Source: Streptomyces sp. CG4
GTDB lineage: Bacteria; Actinomycetota; Actinomycetes; Streptomycetales; Streptomycetaceae
Assembly (NCBI RefSeq): GCF_041080655.1
Contig: NZ_CP163525.1
Coordinates: 7,750,001 to 7,814,000, forward strand
DNA length: 64,000 nt
Direction: 5' to 3'
The notes beneath the pieces are model-generated. The model had not been told where the DNA came from, made no database searches, and saw only the letters and a program-made list of their open reading frames with translations. The position numbers and the translations under genes are program-made. Below, one piece after another: positions 1 to 8,782 of the stretch (its first letter is position 1; every line of letters begins with the position of its first letter).

Positions 1-1
1 G

Positions 2-1324
2 GGCTCCTACCGGGAGATCGCCGACTCCGCCGGCGAGACCGACTTCATCGGCTACACCGACACCGAGGGCGAGACCACGGTCGTCGGCATCCTCGTCGAC
101 GGCGTGTCCTCGCCGGCCGCCACCGAGGGCGACGAGGTCGAGATCGTCCTCGACCGCACCCCGTTCTACGCCGAGGGCGGCGGCCAGATCGGCGACACCG
201 GCCGGATCAAGGTCGACTCCGGTGCCGTCATCGAGGTCCGCGACTGCCAGAAGCCGGTCCCGGGTGTGTACGTCCACAAGGGTGTCGTCCAGGTCGGCGA
301 GGTCACCGTCGGTGCCAAGGCCCACGCCTCGATCGACAACCGTCGCCGCAAGGCCATCGCCCGCGCCCACTCGGCCACCCACCTGACCCACCAGGCCCTG
401 CGCGACGCCCTCGGCCCGACGGCCGCCCAGGCCGGTTCCGAGAACCAGCCCGGCCGCTTCCGCTTCGACTTCGGTTCGCCGTCCGCCGTGCCGACGGCCG
501 TGATGACCGACGTCGAGCAGAAGATCAACGAGGTGCTCGCCCGCGATCTCGACGTGCACGCCGAGGTCATGGGCATCGACGAGGCCAAGAAGCAGGGCGC
601 CATCGCCGAGTTCGGCGAGAAGTACGGCGAGCGGGTCCGCGTCGTGACCATCGGCGACTTCTCCAAGGAGCTGTGCGGCGGCACGCATGTGCACAACACC
701 GCCCAGCTGGGCCTGGTGAAGCTGCTCGGCGAGTCGTCGATCGGCTCCGGTGTCCGCCGTATCGAGGCTCTCGTCGGCGTCGACGCCTACAACTTCCTCG
801 CCCGCGAGCACACGGTCGTCGCCCAGCTCCAGGAGCTGATCAAGGGCCGTCCGGAGGAGCTCCCGGAGAAGGTCTCCGCGATGCTCGGCAAGCTGAAGGA
901 CGCCGAGAAGGAGATCGAGAAGTTCCGCGCCGAGAAGGTGCTGCAGGCCGCCGCCGGTCTCGCCGAGTCCGCCAAGGAGGTCCGCGGTGTGGCCGTCGTC
1001 ACGGGTCGGGTCCCGGACGGTACGACCCCGGACGACCTGCGCAAGCTGGTCCTCGACGTGCGCGGCCGTATCCAGGGCGGCCGGGCCGCGGTTGTGGCGC
1101 TTTTCACGGTCAACAACGGCAAGCCGCTGACCGTCATCGCGACCAACGACGCCGCCCGCGAGCGCGGTCTCAAGGCCGGTGACCTGGTCCGCACCGCGGC
1201 CAAGACCCTCGGCGGCGGCGGTGGCGGCAAGCCGGACGTGGCCCAGGGCGGCGGCCAGAACCCGGCCGCCGTCGGCGAGGCCGTCGAGGCCGTAGAGCGA
1301 CTCGTCGCCGAGACCGCCAAGTGA
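2..1324 (+). CDS. alaS: Alanyl-tRNA synthetase, C-terminal part
   Basis: The reading frame is open from the left edge of the window, so the N-terminal aminoacylation domain lies outside. What remains is the end of the tRNA-recognition region, the editing domain and the C-terminal oligomerisation domain. The editing domain shows the zinc-site motifs HSATH and, further on, CGGTH, which hydrolyse mischarged Ser-tRNA or Gly-tRNA. The C-terminus has a charged coiled-coil stretch (EKVSAMLGKLKDAEKEIEK) followed by a Gly-rich DHHA1-type tail (GGGGGGKPDVAQGGG). The stop lies 25 bases before ruvX, and the alaS-ruvX-mltG-aroE order is typical of actinobacteria. Nothing looks damaged in the visible part. 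Confidence 0.97.
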   Translation, partial: GSYREIADSAGETDFIGYTDTEGETTVVGILVDGVSSPAATEGDEVEIVLDRTPFYAEGGGQIGDTGRIKVDSGAVIEVRDCQKPVPGVYVHKGVVQVGEVTVGAKAHASIDNRRRKAIARAHSATHLTHQALRDALGPTAAQAGSENQPGRFRFDFGSPSAVPTAVMTDVEQKINEVLARDLDVHAEVMGIDEAKKQGAIAEFGEKYGERVRVVTIGDFSKELCGGTHVHNTAQLGLVKLLGESSIGSGVRRIEALVGVDAYNFLAREHTVVAQLQELIKGRPEELPEKVSAMLGKLKDAEKEIEKFRAEKVLQAAAGLAESAKEVRGVAVVTGRVPDGTTPDDLRKLVLDVRGRIQGGRAAVVALFTVNNGKPLTVIATNDAARERGLKAGDLVRTAAKTLGGGGGGKPDVAQGGGQNPAAVGEAVEAVERLVAETAK

Positions 1325-1349
1325 CAGCCCAGTAAGGAAGCGGTCGGAA

Positions 1350-1814
1350 ATGCGCAGAGGACGTCGACTTTCGATCGACGTCGGGGACGCCCGGATCGGG
1401 GTCGCCTCGTGTGACCCCGATGGGATCCTCGCCACACCGGTGGAGACCGTCCCCGGCCGGGACATCCCCGCAGCCCACCGCCGGCTCAGGCAACTGGTGG
1501 AGGAGTACGAACCGATCGAGGTCGTCGTCGGCCTCCCCCGCTCCCTCAAGGGGGGCGAGGGTCCGGCAGCGGTGAAGGTCCGCGCCTTCGCCCAGGAGCT
1601 GGCCAAAGGCATCAAGCCGGTGCCGGTGCGCCTGGTGGACGAGCGGATGACGACCGTGACGGCCAGTCAGGGACTGCGTGCCTCGGGCGTGAAATCGAAG
1701 AAGGGCCGCGCCGTCATCGACCAGGCCGCCGCTGTGATCATCCTCCAGCAAGCCCTCGAATCCGAACGGGTGTCAGGTAAAGCACCCGGCGAGGGCGTCG
1801 AAGTGGTCATCTGA
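1350..1814 (+). CDS. ruvX: Putative pre-16S rRNA nuclease / Holliday junction resolvase-like RuvX (YqgF)
   Basis: This 154-residue protein belongs to the YqgF family of small RNase H-fold nucleases, proposed to mature the 5' end of 16S rRNA. The first acidic residue sits in SIDVGDARIGVA near the N-terminus, and the second conserved acidic motif, DERMTTVTA, is near residue 98. The C-terminal Asp is in IDQAAAVIIL. Length is normal for the family. The ATG at 1350 is preceded by AAGGAAG about 13 bases upstream. It sits between alaS and mltG with short spacing and is probably cotranscribed with them. The biochemical role in Streptomyces is inferred from the family. Confidence 0.93.
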   Translation: MRRGRRLSIDVGDARIGVASCDPDGILATPVETVPGRDIPAAHRRLRQLVEEYEPIEVVVGLPRSLKGGEGPAAVKVRAFAQELAKGIKPVPVRLVDERMTTVTASQGLRASGVKSKKGRAVIDQAAAVIILQQALESERVSGKAPGEGVEVVI

Positions 1815-1935
1815 TCGCGATACGGTAACGTTCCGCGCGATGCGCCGGTGTTCGAACAGTCGGCGCACAACAAGAGGCGGAACGGAAGCGGGCCACCGGC
1901 CGGCGCTCGGTCGGCCTCGCGGCTCTAGGGGATCG

Positions 1936-3597
1936 ATGACTGAGTATGGCCGGGGTCCAGGCCCCGAACCGTGGCATCCGGAGGACCCGTTGTACGGGGA
2001 CGGCGGATGGGGAGGACAGCAGGCCCACAACGGTCAGCAGTCCCCCTACGGCGGCCAGCCGCAGCATTATCCACAGCAGCCGCAGTACGGCGACTGGAGC
2101 CAGGGGCAGCAGCCCGGCTACGGCCATGAGCAGTACCGGTACTACGGCGAACAGGGCCAGCAGCAGTACGCCGGCCACGCCCAGCAGCCCTACCAGCAGC
2201 CCGGCGCCTGGAACGCGGCCGGCTCGAACGGCCAGGTGCCGTACGCCCCCGACCCCGGCGACCCGTACGCTCAGCAACCCGTCGGCTATGGCGGTGAACA
2301 CCCCGACTTCTACGGCACGGACGACGCCTACCCGCCGCCGCAGCCGCCCGGCCGCAGGGGCCCCGGGCCGGAAGCGGAGCCGGAGACCGCGCCCGACGAG
2401 GAGGAGCAGCACCCCTTCTTCACCGGAGCCGGCGACGAAGACGACGACGAGGAGCACGAGCTCCAGAGCCGCCAGGGCCGGCGCGGCAAGGGCAAGAAGC
2501 CCGCGAAGAAGGGCAAGAAACGACGTACCGGCTGTGCCTGCATGGTCGTCGTCCTGGTCTTCGGCGGCGGCCTCGCGGGCGCCGGCTACTTCGGCTACAA
2601 GTTCTACCAAAATCGTTTCGCCGCGGCCCCGGACTACCCGGGCACCGGCACCAGCGAGACGGTGATGGTCGAGATCCCCAAGGGCGCGGGCGGCTGGGAC
2701 ATCGGCCGCCGGCTGAAGGAGGCCGGCGTCGTCAAGAGCGCCGATGCCTTCGTGCATGCGCAGAACGACATCCAGGGTGGTAACAGCATCCAGGCCGGTG
2801 CATACCTCCTGAGGAAACAGATGTCCGCCGCAAGCGCGGTGAAAATGATGCTGGACCCGAAGAGCCAGAACAATGTCGTGGTGACTCCGGGCGAGCGTAA
2901 CGCGGGCGTCTACGAGGCTATCGACAAGAAACTCGAACTCGCCGACGGCACCACGCAGAAGGTCGCTGTAAAGGAGTACAAGAACCTCGGTCTGCCGGCC
3001 TGGGCGCAGAACAGCGGCGAGGTCAAGGACCCGCTGGAGGGCTTCCTCTTCCCGGGCAACTACGCGGCCGCCAAGGGGATGAAGCCGGAGAGCATCCTGA
3101 AGCAGATGATCGCGCAGGCCACGTCCAGGTATGACGCGTACGGCCTCACGGCGAAGGCCCGGGCGCTGGGCTTGAACGACGCGTTCCAGCTGGTCACTGT
3201 GGCGAGCCTGGTACAGGCGGAGGGCAAGACGCACGACGACTTCCGCAAGATGGCGGAGGTCGTCTACAACCGTCTGAAGCCCACGAACCACGAGACCAAC
3301 CAGCTGCTCCAGTTCGACTCGACGTACAACTACCTCAAGGGCACCAGCAACATCCATATCTCCGAGAAGGAGATCAATGGAAACCACAACCCCTACAACA
3401 CGTACACGCACAGGGGGCTTCCGCCCGGCCCGATCGGCAACCCCGGCGAGGACGCGTTGAAGGCGGCGCTGAATCCGACCCACGACGGCTGGATGTACTT
3501 CGTGGCGACCGACGGCGTGAACGACACCGAATTCGCCAAGACCAACGCCGAATTCCAGCAACTCAAGGAAAAGTTCAATGCCAGCTCGGGCAACTGA
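1936..3597 (+). CDS. mltG: Endolytic murein transglycosylase MltG with a long Q/Y/G-rich cytoplasmic N-terminus
   Basis: Membrane-bound lytic transglycosylase that cleaves nascent glycan strands and helps set their length. The 553-residue product has three parts. Residues 1 to about 140 are a low-complexity tract rich in Gln, Tyr, Gly and Pro; about 140-200 is an acidic then Lys/Arg-rich linker; about 203-224 is a single membrane helix. The extracytoplasmic YceG domain follows, with the catalytic Glu in ASLVQAEG at about residue 429 and the conserved PLEGFLFP and GLPPGPIGNPG motifs. The ATG at 1936 is chosen over an open upstream extension because AGGGGATCG precedes it and the extension has no family resemblance. 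The stop overlaps aroE by 20 bases, so the two are probably coupled. Confidence 0.94.
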   Translation: MTEYGRGPGPEPWHPEDPLYGDGGWGGQQAHNGQQSPYGGQPQHYPQQPQYGDWSQGQQPGYGHEQYRYYGEQGQQQYAGHAQQPYQQPGAWNAAGSNGQVPYAPDPGDPYAQQPVGYGGEHPDFYGTDDAYPPPQPPGRRGPGPEAEPETAPDEEEQHPFFTGAGDEDDDEEHELQSRQGRRGKGKKPAKKGKKRRTGCACMVVVLVFGGGLAGAGYFGYKFYQNRFAAAPDYPGTGTSETVMVEIPKGAGGWDIGRRLKEAGVVKSADAFVHAQNDIQGGNSIQAGAYLLRKQMSAASAVKMMLDPKSQNNVVVTPGERNAGVYEAIDKKLELADGTTQKVAVKEYKNLGLPAWAQNSGEVKDPLEGFLFPGNYAAAKGMKPESILKQMIAQATSRYDAYGLTAKARALGLNDAFQLVTVASLVQAEGKTHDDFRKMAEVVYNRLKPTNHETNQLLQFDSTYNYLKGTSNIHISEKEINGNHNPYNTYTHRGLPPGPIGNPGEDALKAALNPTHDGWMYFVATDGVNDTEFAKTNAEFQQLKEKFNASSGN

Positions 3598-4417
3598 CGC
3601 CCGCCGGGCCGCGGTGCTCGGTCAGCCCATCGCCCATTCCCTCTCCCCGGTGCTGCACCGGGCCGCGTACGACGCGCTCGGGCTCACCGCATGGTCGTAC
3701 GACCGTTTCGAGGTGGACGAGGCCGGGTTGCCCGGGTTCGTCGAGAAGCTCGGGCCGGAGTGGGCGGGGCTGTCGCTGACCATGCCGCTGAAGCGGGCGG
3801 TCATCCCGCTGCTGGACGACATCAGCGAGACGGCCGCCTCCGTCGATGCGGTCAACACGGTCGTCTTCACCGAGGACGGCCGCCGAATCGGCGACAACAC
3901 GGATATCCCGGGCATGGTGGCGGCTCTGCGCGAGCACGGCATCGAACAGGTCGACTCCGCCGCGATCCTCGGCGCCGGCGCCACCGCCTCCTCCGCGCTA
4001 GCCGCCCTCGCCCGGATCTGCACCGGCGAGGTGGTCGCCTACGTCCGCAGCGCGGCCCGCGCGGCCGAGATGCGCCAGTGGGGCGAACGGCTCGACGTGG
4101 ACGTGCGTACGGCGGACTGGGCGGATGCCGGGCGGGCGCTGCGCGCCCCGCTGGTGATCGCCACCACCCCGGCCGGCACGACCGACGCCCTCGCCACCGC
4201 CGTGCCCGAGCGTCCCGCCACCCTCTTCGACGTGCTCTACGACCCCTGGCCCACCGAGCTGGCGGCCCGCTGGTCCATGTTCGGCGGTGCCGTGGTCAGC
4301 GGCCTCGATCTCCTCGTCCATCAGGCCGTCCTCCAGGTCGAGCAGATGACCGGCCGTGCACCGGCCCCCCTGGACGCCATGCGCCGCGCCGGGGAGAAGG
4401 CGCTCGCCGAGCGCTGA
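3578..4417 (+). CDS. aroE: Shikimate dehydrogenase
   Basis: Reduces 3-dehydroshikimate to shikimate with NADPH in the common aromatic pathway. The N-terminal substrate motif is LGQPIAHSLSPVLH, the catalytic Lys lies in LTMPLKRAVIP, and the Asp of NTDIPG completes the active site. The nucleotide-binding glycine loop is ILGAGATASS near residue 133. Length (279 residues) is normal. The ATG at 3578 lies inside the end of mltG and is preceded by AAGGAAAAG. It is the first gene of a shikimate cluster, separated from aroC by 165 bases that probably hold the aroC promoter. Confidence 0.95.
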   Translation: MPARATDARRAAVLGQPIAHSLSPVLHRAAYDALGLTAWSYDRFEVDEAGLPGFVEKLGPEWAGLSLTMPLKRAVIPLLDDISETAASVDAVNTVVFTEDGRRIGDNTDIPGMVAALREHGIEQVDSAAILGAGATASSALAALARICTGEVVAYVRSAARAAEMRQWGERLDVDVRTADWADAGRALRAPLVIATTPAGTTDALATAVPERPATLFDVLYDPWPTELAARWSMFGGAVVSGLDLLVHQAVLQVEQMTGRAPAPLDAMRRAGEKALAER

Positions 4418-4582
4418 CCTGACATATCGGCGTCCGTCTGCTGGACCGGCGGCCGGGTCCGGTGCCCGGACGTGGGAGGATCGGAGGTGGCGTACCGGGG
4501 TCGCGCACCCGGTCGCGCCGTCGCCGTACGCGAGGACGCGGGTACGGAGGGCAGTGCCGGGCGCGAACACTGAGGAGCACCG

Positions 4583-5767
4583 TTGAGCAGGCTGCGTTGG
4601 CTGACCGCGGGGGAGTCCCACGGTCCCGCTCTTGTCGCGACGCTGGAGGGGCTTCCCGCCGGCGTGCCGATCACCACGGCGATGGTGGCGGACCATCTGG
4701 CGCGGCGGCGGCTCGGCTATGGCCGCGGTGCGCGCATGAAGTTCGAGCAGGACGAGGTCACCTTCCTGGGCGGCGTCCGGCACGGCCTCACCCTCGGCTC
4801 CCCGGTCGCGATCATGGTGGGCAACACCGAGTGGCCCAAGTGGGAGCAGGTCATGGCGGCCGACCCGGTCGACCCCGAGATCCTCGCCGGTCTTGCCCGG
4901 AGCGCCCCGCTGACCCGGCCGCGCCCCGGTCACGCCGACCTGGCCGGCATGCAGAAGTACGGCTTCGACGAGGCCCGCCCGATCCTGGAGCGCGCGTCGG
5001 CGCGGGAGACCGCGGCCCGTGTGGCGCTGGGCGCCGTCGCCCGGTCGTACCTGAAGGAGACGGCCGGCATCGAGATCGTCTCGCACGTCGTCGAGCTGTG
5101 CTCGGTGAAGGCTCCGCAGGGTGTGTACCCCACCCCGGCCGACGTCGAGAAGCTGGACGCCGACCCGCTGCGCTGCCTGGACGCGGACGCGTCGAAGGCG
5201 ATGGTCGCGGAGGTCGACCAGGCCCACAAGGACGGCGACACCCTGGGTGGTGTGGTCGAGGTGCTGGCCTACGGAGTGCCGGTCGGCCTGGGCTCGCACG
5301 TGCACTGGGACCGCAAGCTGGACGCCCGGCTGGCGGGCGCGCTCATGGGCATCCAGGCGATCAAGGGCGTCGAGATCGGTGACGGGTTCGAGCTGGCCCG
5401 GGTGCCGGGTTCGAAGGCACACGACGAGATCGTGAAGACCGACGAGGGCATCCGGCGGGTCTCCGGCCGGGCCGGCGGTACCGAGGGCGGCCTGAGCACC
5501 GGTGAGCTGCTGCGCGTGCGGGCGGCGATGAAGCCGATCGCGACCGTGCCGCGGGCCCTGCAGACCGTCGACGTGGCCACCGGCGAGGCCGCGCAGGCCC
5601 ACCACCAGCGCTCCGACGTGTCCGCGGTCCCGGCCGCCGGCATCGTCGCGGAGGCCATGGTCGCGCTGGTCCTCGCGGACGCGGTCGCGGAGAAGTTCGG
5701 CGGCGACTCGGTGGCCGAGACCCGCCGCAACGTGCGGTCGTACCTCGACAACCTGCGGATCCGGTGA
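4583..5767 (+). CDS. aroC: Chorismate synthase
   Basis: Converts 5-enolpyruvylshikimate-3-phosphate to chorismate, using reduced FMN as a catalytic cofactor. The 394-residue protein shows the family signatures GESHGPALVATLEG at the N-terminus, RPGHADLAG near residue 113 and RASARETAARVALGA near residue 137. The histidine motif HHQRSDVSAVPAAG lies toward the C-terminus. The start is a TTG at 4583 with GAGGAG just upstream. The stop codon overlaps the aroK start by four bases (GTGA), indicating translational coupling. Confidence 0.96.
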   Translation: MSRLRWLTAGESHGPALVATLEGLPAGVPITTAMVADHLARRRLGYGRGARMKFEQDEVTFLGGVRHGLTLGSPVAIMVGNTEWPKWEQVMAADPVDPEILAGLARSAPLTRPRPGHADLAGMQKYGFDEARPILERASARETAARVALGAVARSYLKETAGIEIVSHVVELCSVKAPQGVYPTPADVEKLDADPLRCLDADASKAMVAEVDQAHKDGDTLGGVVEVLAYGVPVGLGSHVHWDRKLDARLAGALMGIQAIKGVEIGDGFELARVPGSKAHDEIVKTDEGIRRVSGRAGGTEGGLSTGELLRVRAAMKPIATVPRALQTVDVATGEAAQAHHQRSDVSAVPAAGIVAEAMVALVLADAVAEKFGGDSVAETRRNVRSYLDNLRIR

Positions 5768-6282
5768 GCGCCGTGCCTGCGCTCGTCCTGGTCGGCCCGA
5801 TGGGCGTCGGCAAGTCCACCGTCGGGCAGTTGCTGGCCGAGCGCCTCGGCGTCGGCTACCGGGACACCGACGAGGACATCGTCGCCGCCGAGGGCCGCAC
5901 CATCGCCGAGATCTTCGTCGACGAGGGCGAGCCCGCCTTCCGGGCGATCGAGAAGCGGGCCGTGCACAGCGCGCTCGCCGAGCACGAGGGCGTCCTCGCG
6001 CTCGGCGGCGGTGCCGTCCTGGACGCCGACACGCGCGCGCTGCTCGCCGGGCACCGGGTGGTCTACCTCTCGATGGACGTGGAGGAGGCCGTCAAGCGCA
6101 CCGGCCTGAACGTGGCCCGCCCGCTGCTCGCGGTCAACCCGCGCAAGCAGTGGCGCGAGCTGATGGAGGCCCGGCGGCACCTGTACGAGGAGGTCGCCAC
6201 CGCCGTCGTGGCGACGGACGGCCGTACCCCCGAAGAGGTCACCCAAGCAGCGCTGGACGCACTGGAGTTGAAAGAAGCATGA
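5764..6282 (+). CDS. aroK: Shikimate kinase
   Basis: Phosphorylates shikimate at the 3-hydroxyl with ATP. The Walker A motif GPMGVGKST is at residues 11-19, and the shikimate-binding Asp lies in DTDEDI. The Gly-rich LALGGGAVLD and the lid-region arginines follow. The length of 172 residues is typical. The GTG start overlaps the aroC stop and the stop overlaps the aroB ATG (ATGA), so aroC, aroK and aroB form one coupled unit. Confidence 0.96.
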   Translation: MSAVPALVLVGPMGVGKSTVGQLLAERLGVGYRDTDEDIVAAEGRTIAEIFVDEGEPAFRAIEKRAVHSALAEHEGVLALGGGAVLDADTRALLAGHRVVYLSMDVEEAVKRTGLNVARPLLAVNPRKQWRELMEARRHLYEEVATAVVATDGRTPEEVTQAALDALELKEA

Positions 6283-7424
6283 GCGAGGCAGTCACCCGGA
6301 TCCAGGTCGCCGGCACGGCGGGCACCGACCCCTATGAGGTGCTGGTCGGCCGGCAACTGCTGGGCGAGCTGGCCGGGTTGATCGGTCCGAAGTCCCGCCC
6401 GTCGCCCACCACCACCCTTAACGGAGGCGCTTCGCGCCGCAGTGATGTCCAAAGGGTCGCGGTGATCCACCCGGAGGCGCTCGCCGAGACCGGTGACGCG
6501 CTCCGCGCCGACCTGGCCGGGCAGGGCTACGAGGCGATCGCCATCCAGGTGCCGAACGCCGAGGAGGCCAAGACCGCCGAGGTCGCCGCCTACTGCTGGA
6601 AGGCGCTCGGCCAGTCGGGCTTCACCCGCTCCGACGTCGTCGTCGGCGTGGGCGGCGGCGCGACCACGGACCTCGCCGGGTTCGTCGCCGCGACCTGGCT
6701 GCGCGGGGTGCGCTGGATCGCCGTTCCCACCACCGTCCTGGCGATGGTGGACGCGGCGGTCGGCGGCAAGACCGGCATCAACACCGCCGAGGGCAAGAAC
6801 CTCGTCGGTGCCTTCCACCCGCCGGCCGGCGTCCTGTGCGACCTGGCCGCGCTGGACTCCCTGCCGGTCAACGACTACGTCTCCGGGCTGGCCGAGGTCA
6901 TCAAGGCCGGCTTCATCGCCGACCCGGTGATCCTGGAGCTGATCGAGTCCGACCCGGAGGCCGCCCGGACACCCGAGGGCCCGCACACGGCCGAGCTGAT
7001 CGAGCGATCGATCCGGGTGAAGGCGGAGGTCGTCTCGTCGGACCTGAAGGAGTCCGGGCTGCGCGAGATCCTCAACTACGGCCACACGCTCGGCCATGCC
7101 ATCGAGAAGAACGAGCGCTACAAGTGGCGGCACGGCGCCGCGGTCGCGGTCGGCATGCACTTCGCCGCCGAACTGGGCCGGCTGGCGGGCCGGTTGGACG
7201 ACGCCACGGCGGACCGCCACCGTACGGTCCTCGAGGCGGTCGGCCTCCCGCTGTACTACCGCCATGACCAGTGGCCCAAGCTGCTGGAGACGATGAAGAT
7301 CGACAAGAAGTCCCGTGGCGACCTGCTGCGCTTCATCGTCCTCGACGGCCTCGCCAAGCCGACCGTCCTGGAGGGCCCGGACCCGGCCGTGCTGCTCGCC
7401 GCGTACGGAGAAGTGGGCCAGTAA
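6279..7424 (+). CDS. aroB: 3-Dehydroquinate synthase with a short internal insertion
   Basis: NAD- and metal-dependent enzyme that cyclises DAHP to 3-dehydroquinate, the second step of the shikimate pathway. Key motifs are GVGGGATTDLAGFVA, VDAAVGGKTGIN and the metal-binding histidines in NYGHTLGHAIE and RHGAAVAVGMH. At 381 residues it is about 18 longer than the Streptomyces enzyme as I recall it. The excess is a Pro/Thr/Ser-rich segment near residues 39-58, just before VAVIHPEAL, encoded by DNA containing the hairpin GGCGC-TTC-GCGCC. The segment falls between the first two beta strands, where a loop would be tolerated. The frame is intact and the enzyme is probably active. The start ATG overlaps the aroK stop. 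Confidence 0.95.
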   Translation: MSEAVTRIQVAGTAGTDPYEVLVGRQLLGELAGLIGPKSRPSPTTTLNGGASRRSDVQRVAVIHPEALAETGDALRADLAGQGYEAIAIQVPNAEEAKTAEVAAYCWKALGQSGFTRSDVVVGVGGGATTDLAGFVAATWLRGVRWIAVPTTVLAMVDAAVGGKTGINTAEGKNLVGAFHPPAGVLCDLAALDSLPVNDYVSGLAEVIKAGFIADPVILELIESDPEAARTPEGPHTAELIERSIRVKAEVVSSDLKESGLREILNYGHTLGHAIEKNERYKWRHGAAVAVGMHFAAELGRLAGRLDDATADRHRTVLEAVGLPLYYRHDQWPKLLETMKIDKKSRGDLLRFIVLDGLAKPTVLEGPDPAVLLAAYGEVGQ

Positions 7425-7750
7425 GTCCCCGGCTGTTCCGTCTGCCCGATTCCCGGCCTCGACTTCCTTTGCGGAATGGGCACTTCAGGCGGCCCCCGGC
7501 CGTTTCACCAAATGACGGCGGGGGACGGTACCGTTCGGTAGGCAGCGGGGTCCGGCCCCGCTGCCAGCGCGAACTGTTTGCCGCGAGTGAGCTGGAGGGG
7601 AGTGTCGGAGGCGACGGATCGAACGCGCGGAGGCCCGAAGGGCCGAGCACGATCGGGCTGTCGACACCGCCACGCCGCGGTAGCCGCATACCGGATACCG
7701 CGGCGCCCCGGAGGCGAGCGAGCCGAAGAGACGAGACGGAGTGGCCACGG
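7425..7750. other. Intergenic region aroB to P-loop protein, with a palindrome
   Basis: No coding sequence is supported in these 326 bases. A small hairpin GGCCC-GAA-GGGCC lies at 7632-7644. A longer inverted repeat, CCGCGGTA at 7675-7682 and TACCGCGG at 7696-7703 (nine pairs if the flanking G and C are counted), lies about 48 bases before the next start codon. It could be an operator or an RNA hairpin in the leader. No clear terminator for the aro operon was found. Confidence 0.4.
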
Positions 7751-8671
7751 ATGCAGCACGCAGTGGGGTCTCCGCTGCCGCCGCCCCACCAGCCGGGGCA
7801 GCTGGCGCACGCCGGCTGGGCGTCGGCCGCACACCACCCCGGCCCGCACCCGGGAGCCCCTCAGGGGCCCGCCCCTGTGTCTCCGCCGCCGGGCTTCCCG
7901 GCACCGACCGGCGCTGTCCCGCCGACGCCCCCGCAACCCCCCGCGCCCCAGCCTCCGGTCACCCAGCTCCCGCCTCCGTCCCCGGTCCCGCACCCCGGAG
8001 TCGCGGCCGCCCCGCCGGCCCCCGACACCACCGGCCATGTACCGCTGCCGCCCGGCGGCCCGGTCGGCGTGCCGACGGTGCCCCCGGCCCCCGCTGCGCT
8101 CCCCGACCCGGCGACCACCACCCTGGCCGTCCTGCTGATCGGCCCGGCCGGCGCGGGCAAGACCAGCGTCGCCAAGTACTGGGCGGACCACCGCCGCGTA
8201 CCCACCGCGCACATCAGCCTGGACGACGTCCGCGAATGGGTCCGCTCAGGTTTCGCCGACCCTCAGTCCGGCTGGAACGACAACTCCGAGGCCCAGTACC
8301 GCCTGGCCCGCCGCACCTGCGGCTTCGCCGCCCGGAACTTCCTCGCCAACGGCATCTCCTGCATCCTGGACGACGCCGTCTTCCCGGACCGCCCGGTGGT
8401 CGGCCTCGGCGGCTGGAAGCGCCATGTCGGCCCCGGCCTGCTTCCGGTCGTCCTCCTGCCGGGCCTGGACATCGTCCTGGAACGCAACGCCGAGCGCTCG
8501 GGCAACCGCCGCCTCACCGACGAGGAGGTGGCCCGCATCCACGGCCGCATGGCGGGCTGGTACGGCTCGGGCCTCCCGATCATCGACAACTCCCAGCTGG
8601 ACGTCCCCGGCACGGCCAGGATCCTGGACGAGGTCTTGGCGAGAGCGATAGCAAGCCCCCCGAGCTGGTAG
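7751..8671 (+). CDS. P-loop NTPase (AAA_33 / phosphotransferase-like) with a proline-rich N-terminus
   Basis: This 306-residue protein starts at ATG 7751, preceded by CGGAGTGG. Residues 1 to about 120 are rich in Pro, His and Ala and are probably disordered. A kinase-like P-loop domain follows, with Walker A GPAGAGKTS at about residue 133. A downstream DDVREWVRSG motif and a candidate Walker B-like stretch CILDDAVFP are also visible, with lid-region arginines in RNAERSGNRRLTDEEV. This pattern fits the AAA_33 group, which includes chloramphenicol phosphotransferase and polynucleotide-kinase-like enzymes acting on small molecules or RNA ends. The substrate cannot be told from sequence. It stands alone between aroB and the M24 gene. 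Confidence 0.75.
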   Translation: MQHAVGSPLPPPHQPGQLAHAGWASAAHHPGPHPGAPQGPAPVSPPPGFPAPTGAVPPTPPQPPAPQPPVTQLPPPSPVPHPGVAAAPPAPDTTGHVPLPPGGPVGVPTVPPAPAALPDPATTTLAVLLIGPAGAGKTSVAKYWADHRRVPTAHISLDDVREWVRSGFADPQSGWNDNSEAQYRLARRTCGFAARNFLANGISCILDDAVFPDRPVVGLGGWKRHVGPGLLPVVLLPGLDIVLERNAERSGNRRLTDEEVARIHGRMAGWYGSGLPIIDNSQLDVPGTARILDEVLARAIASPPSW

Positions 8672-8782
8672 GCAGGGGGCAAGCGGCCCCACCTGAAGGG
8701 GCGCGGGACTGTATCGGCCTCGCGGACCCCACTCGGCCCTCCCGAATCGGCACAAACGCGACAAAACTTCTACGCTCATCTC

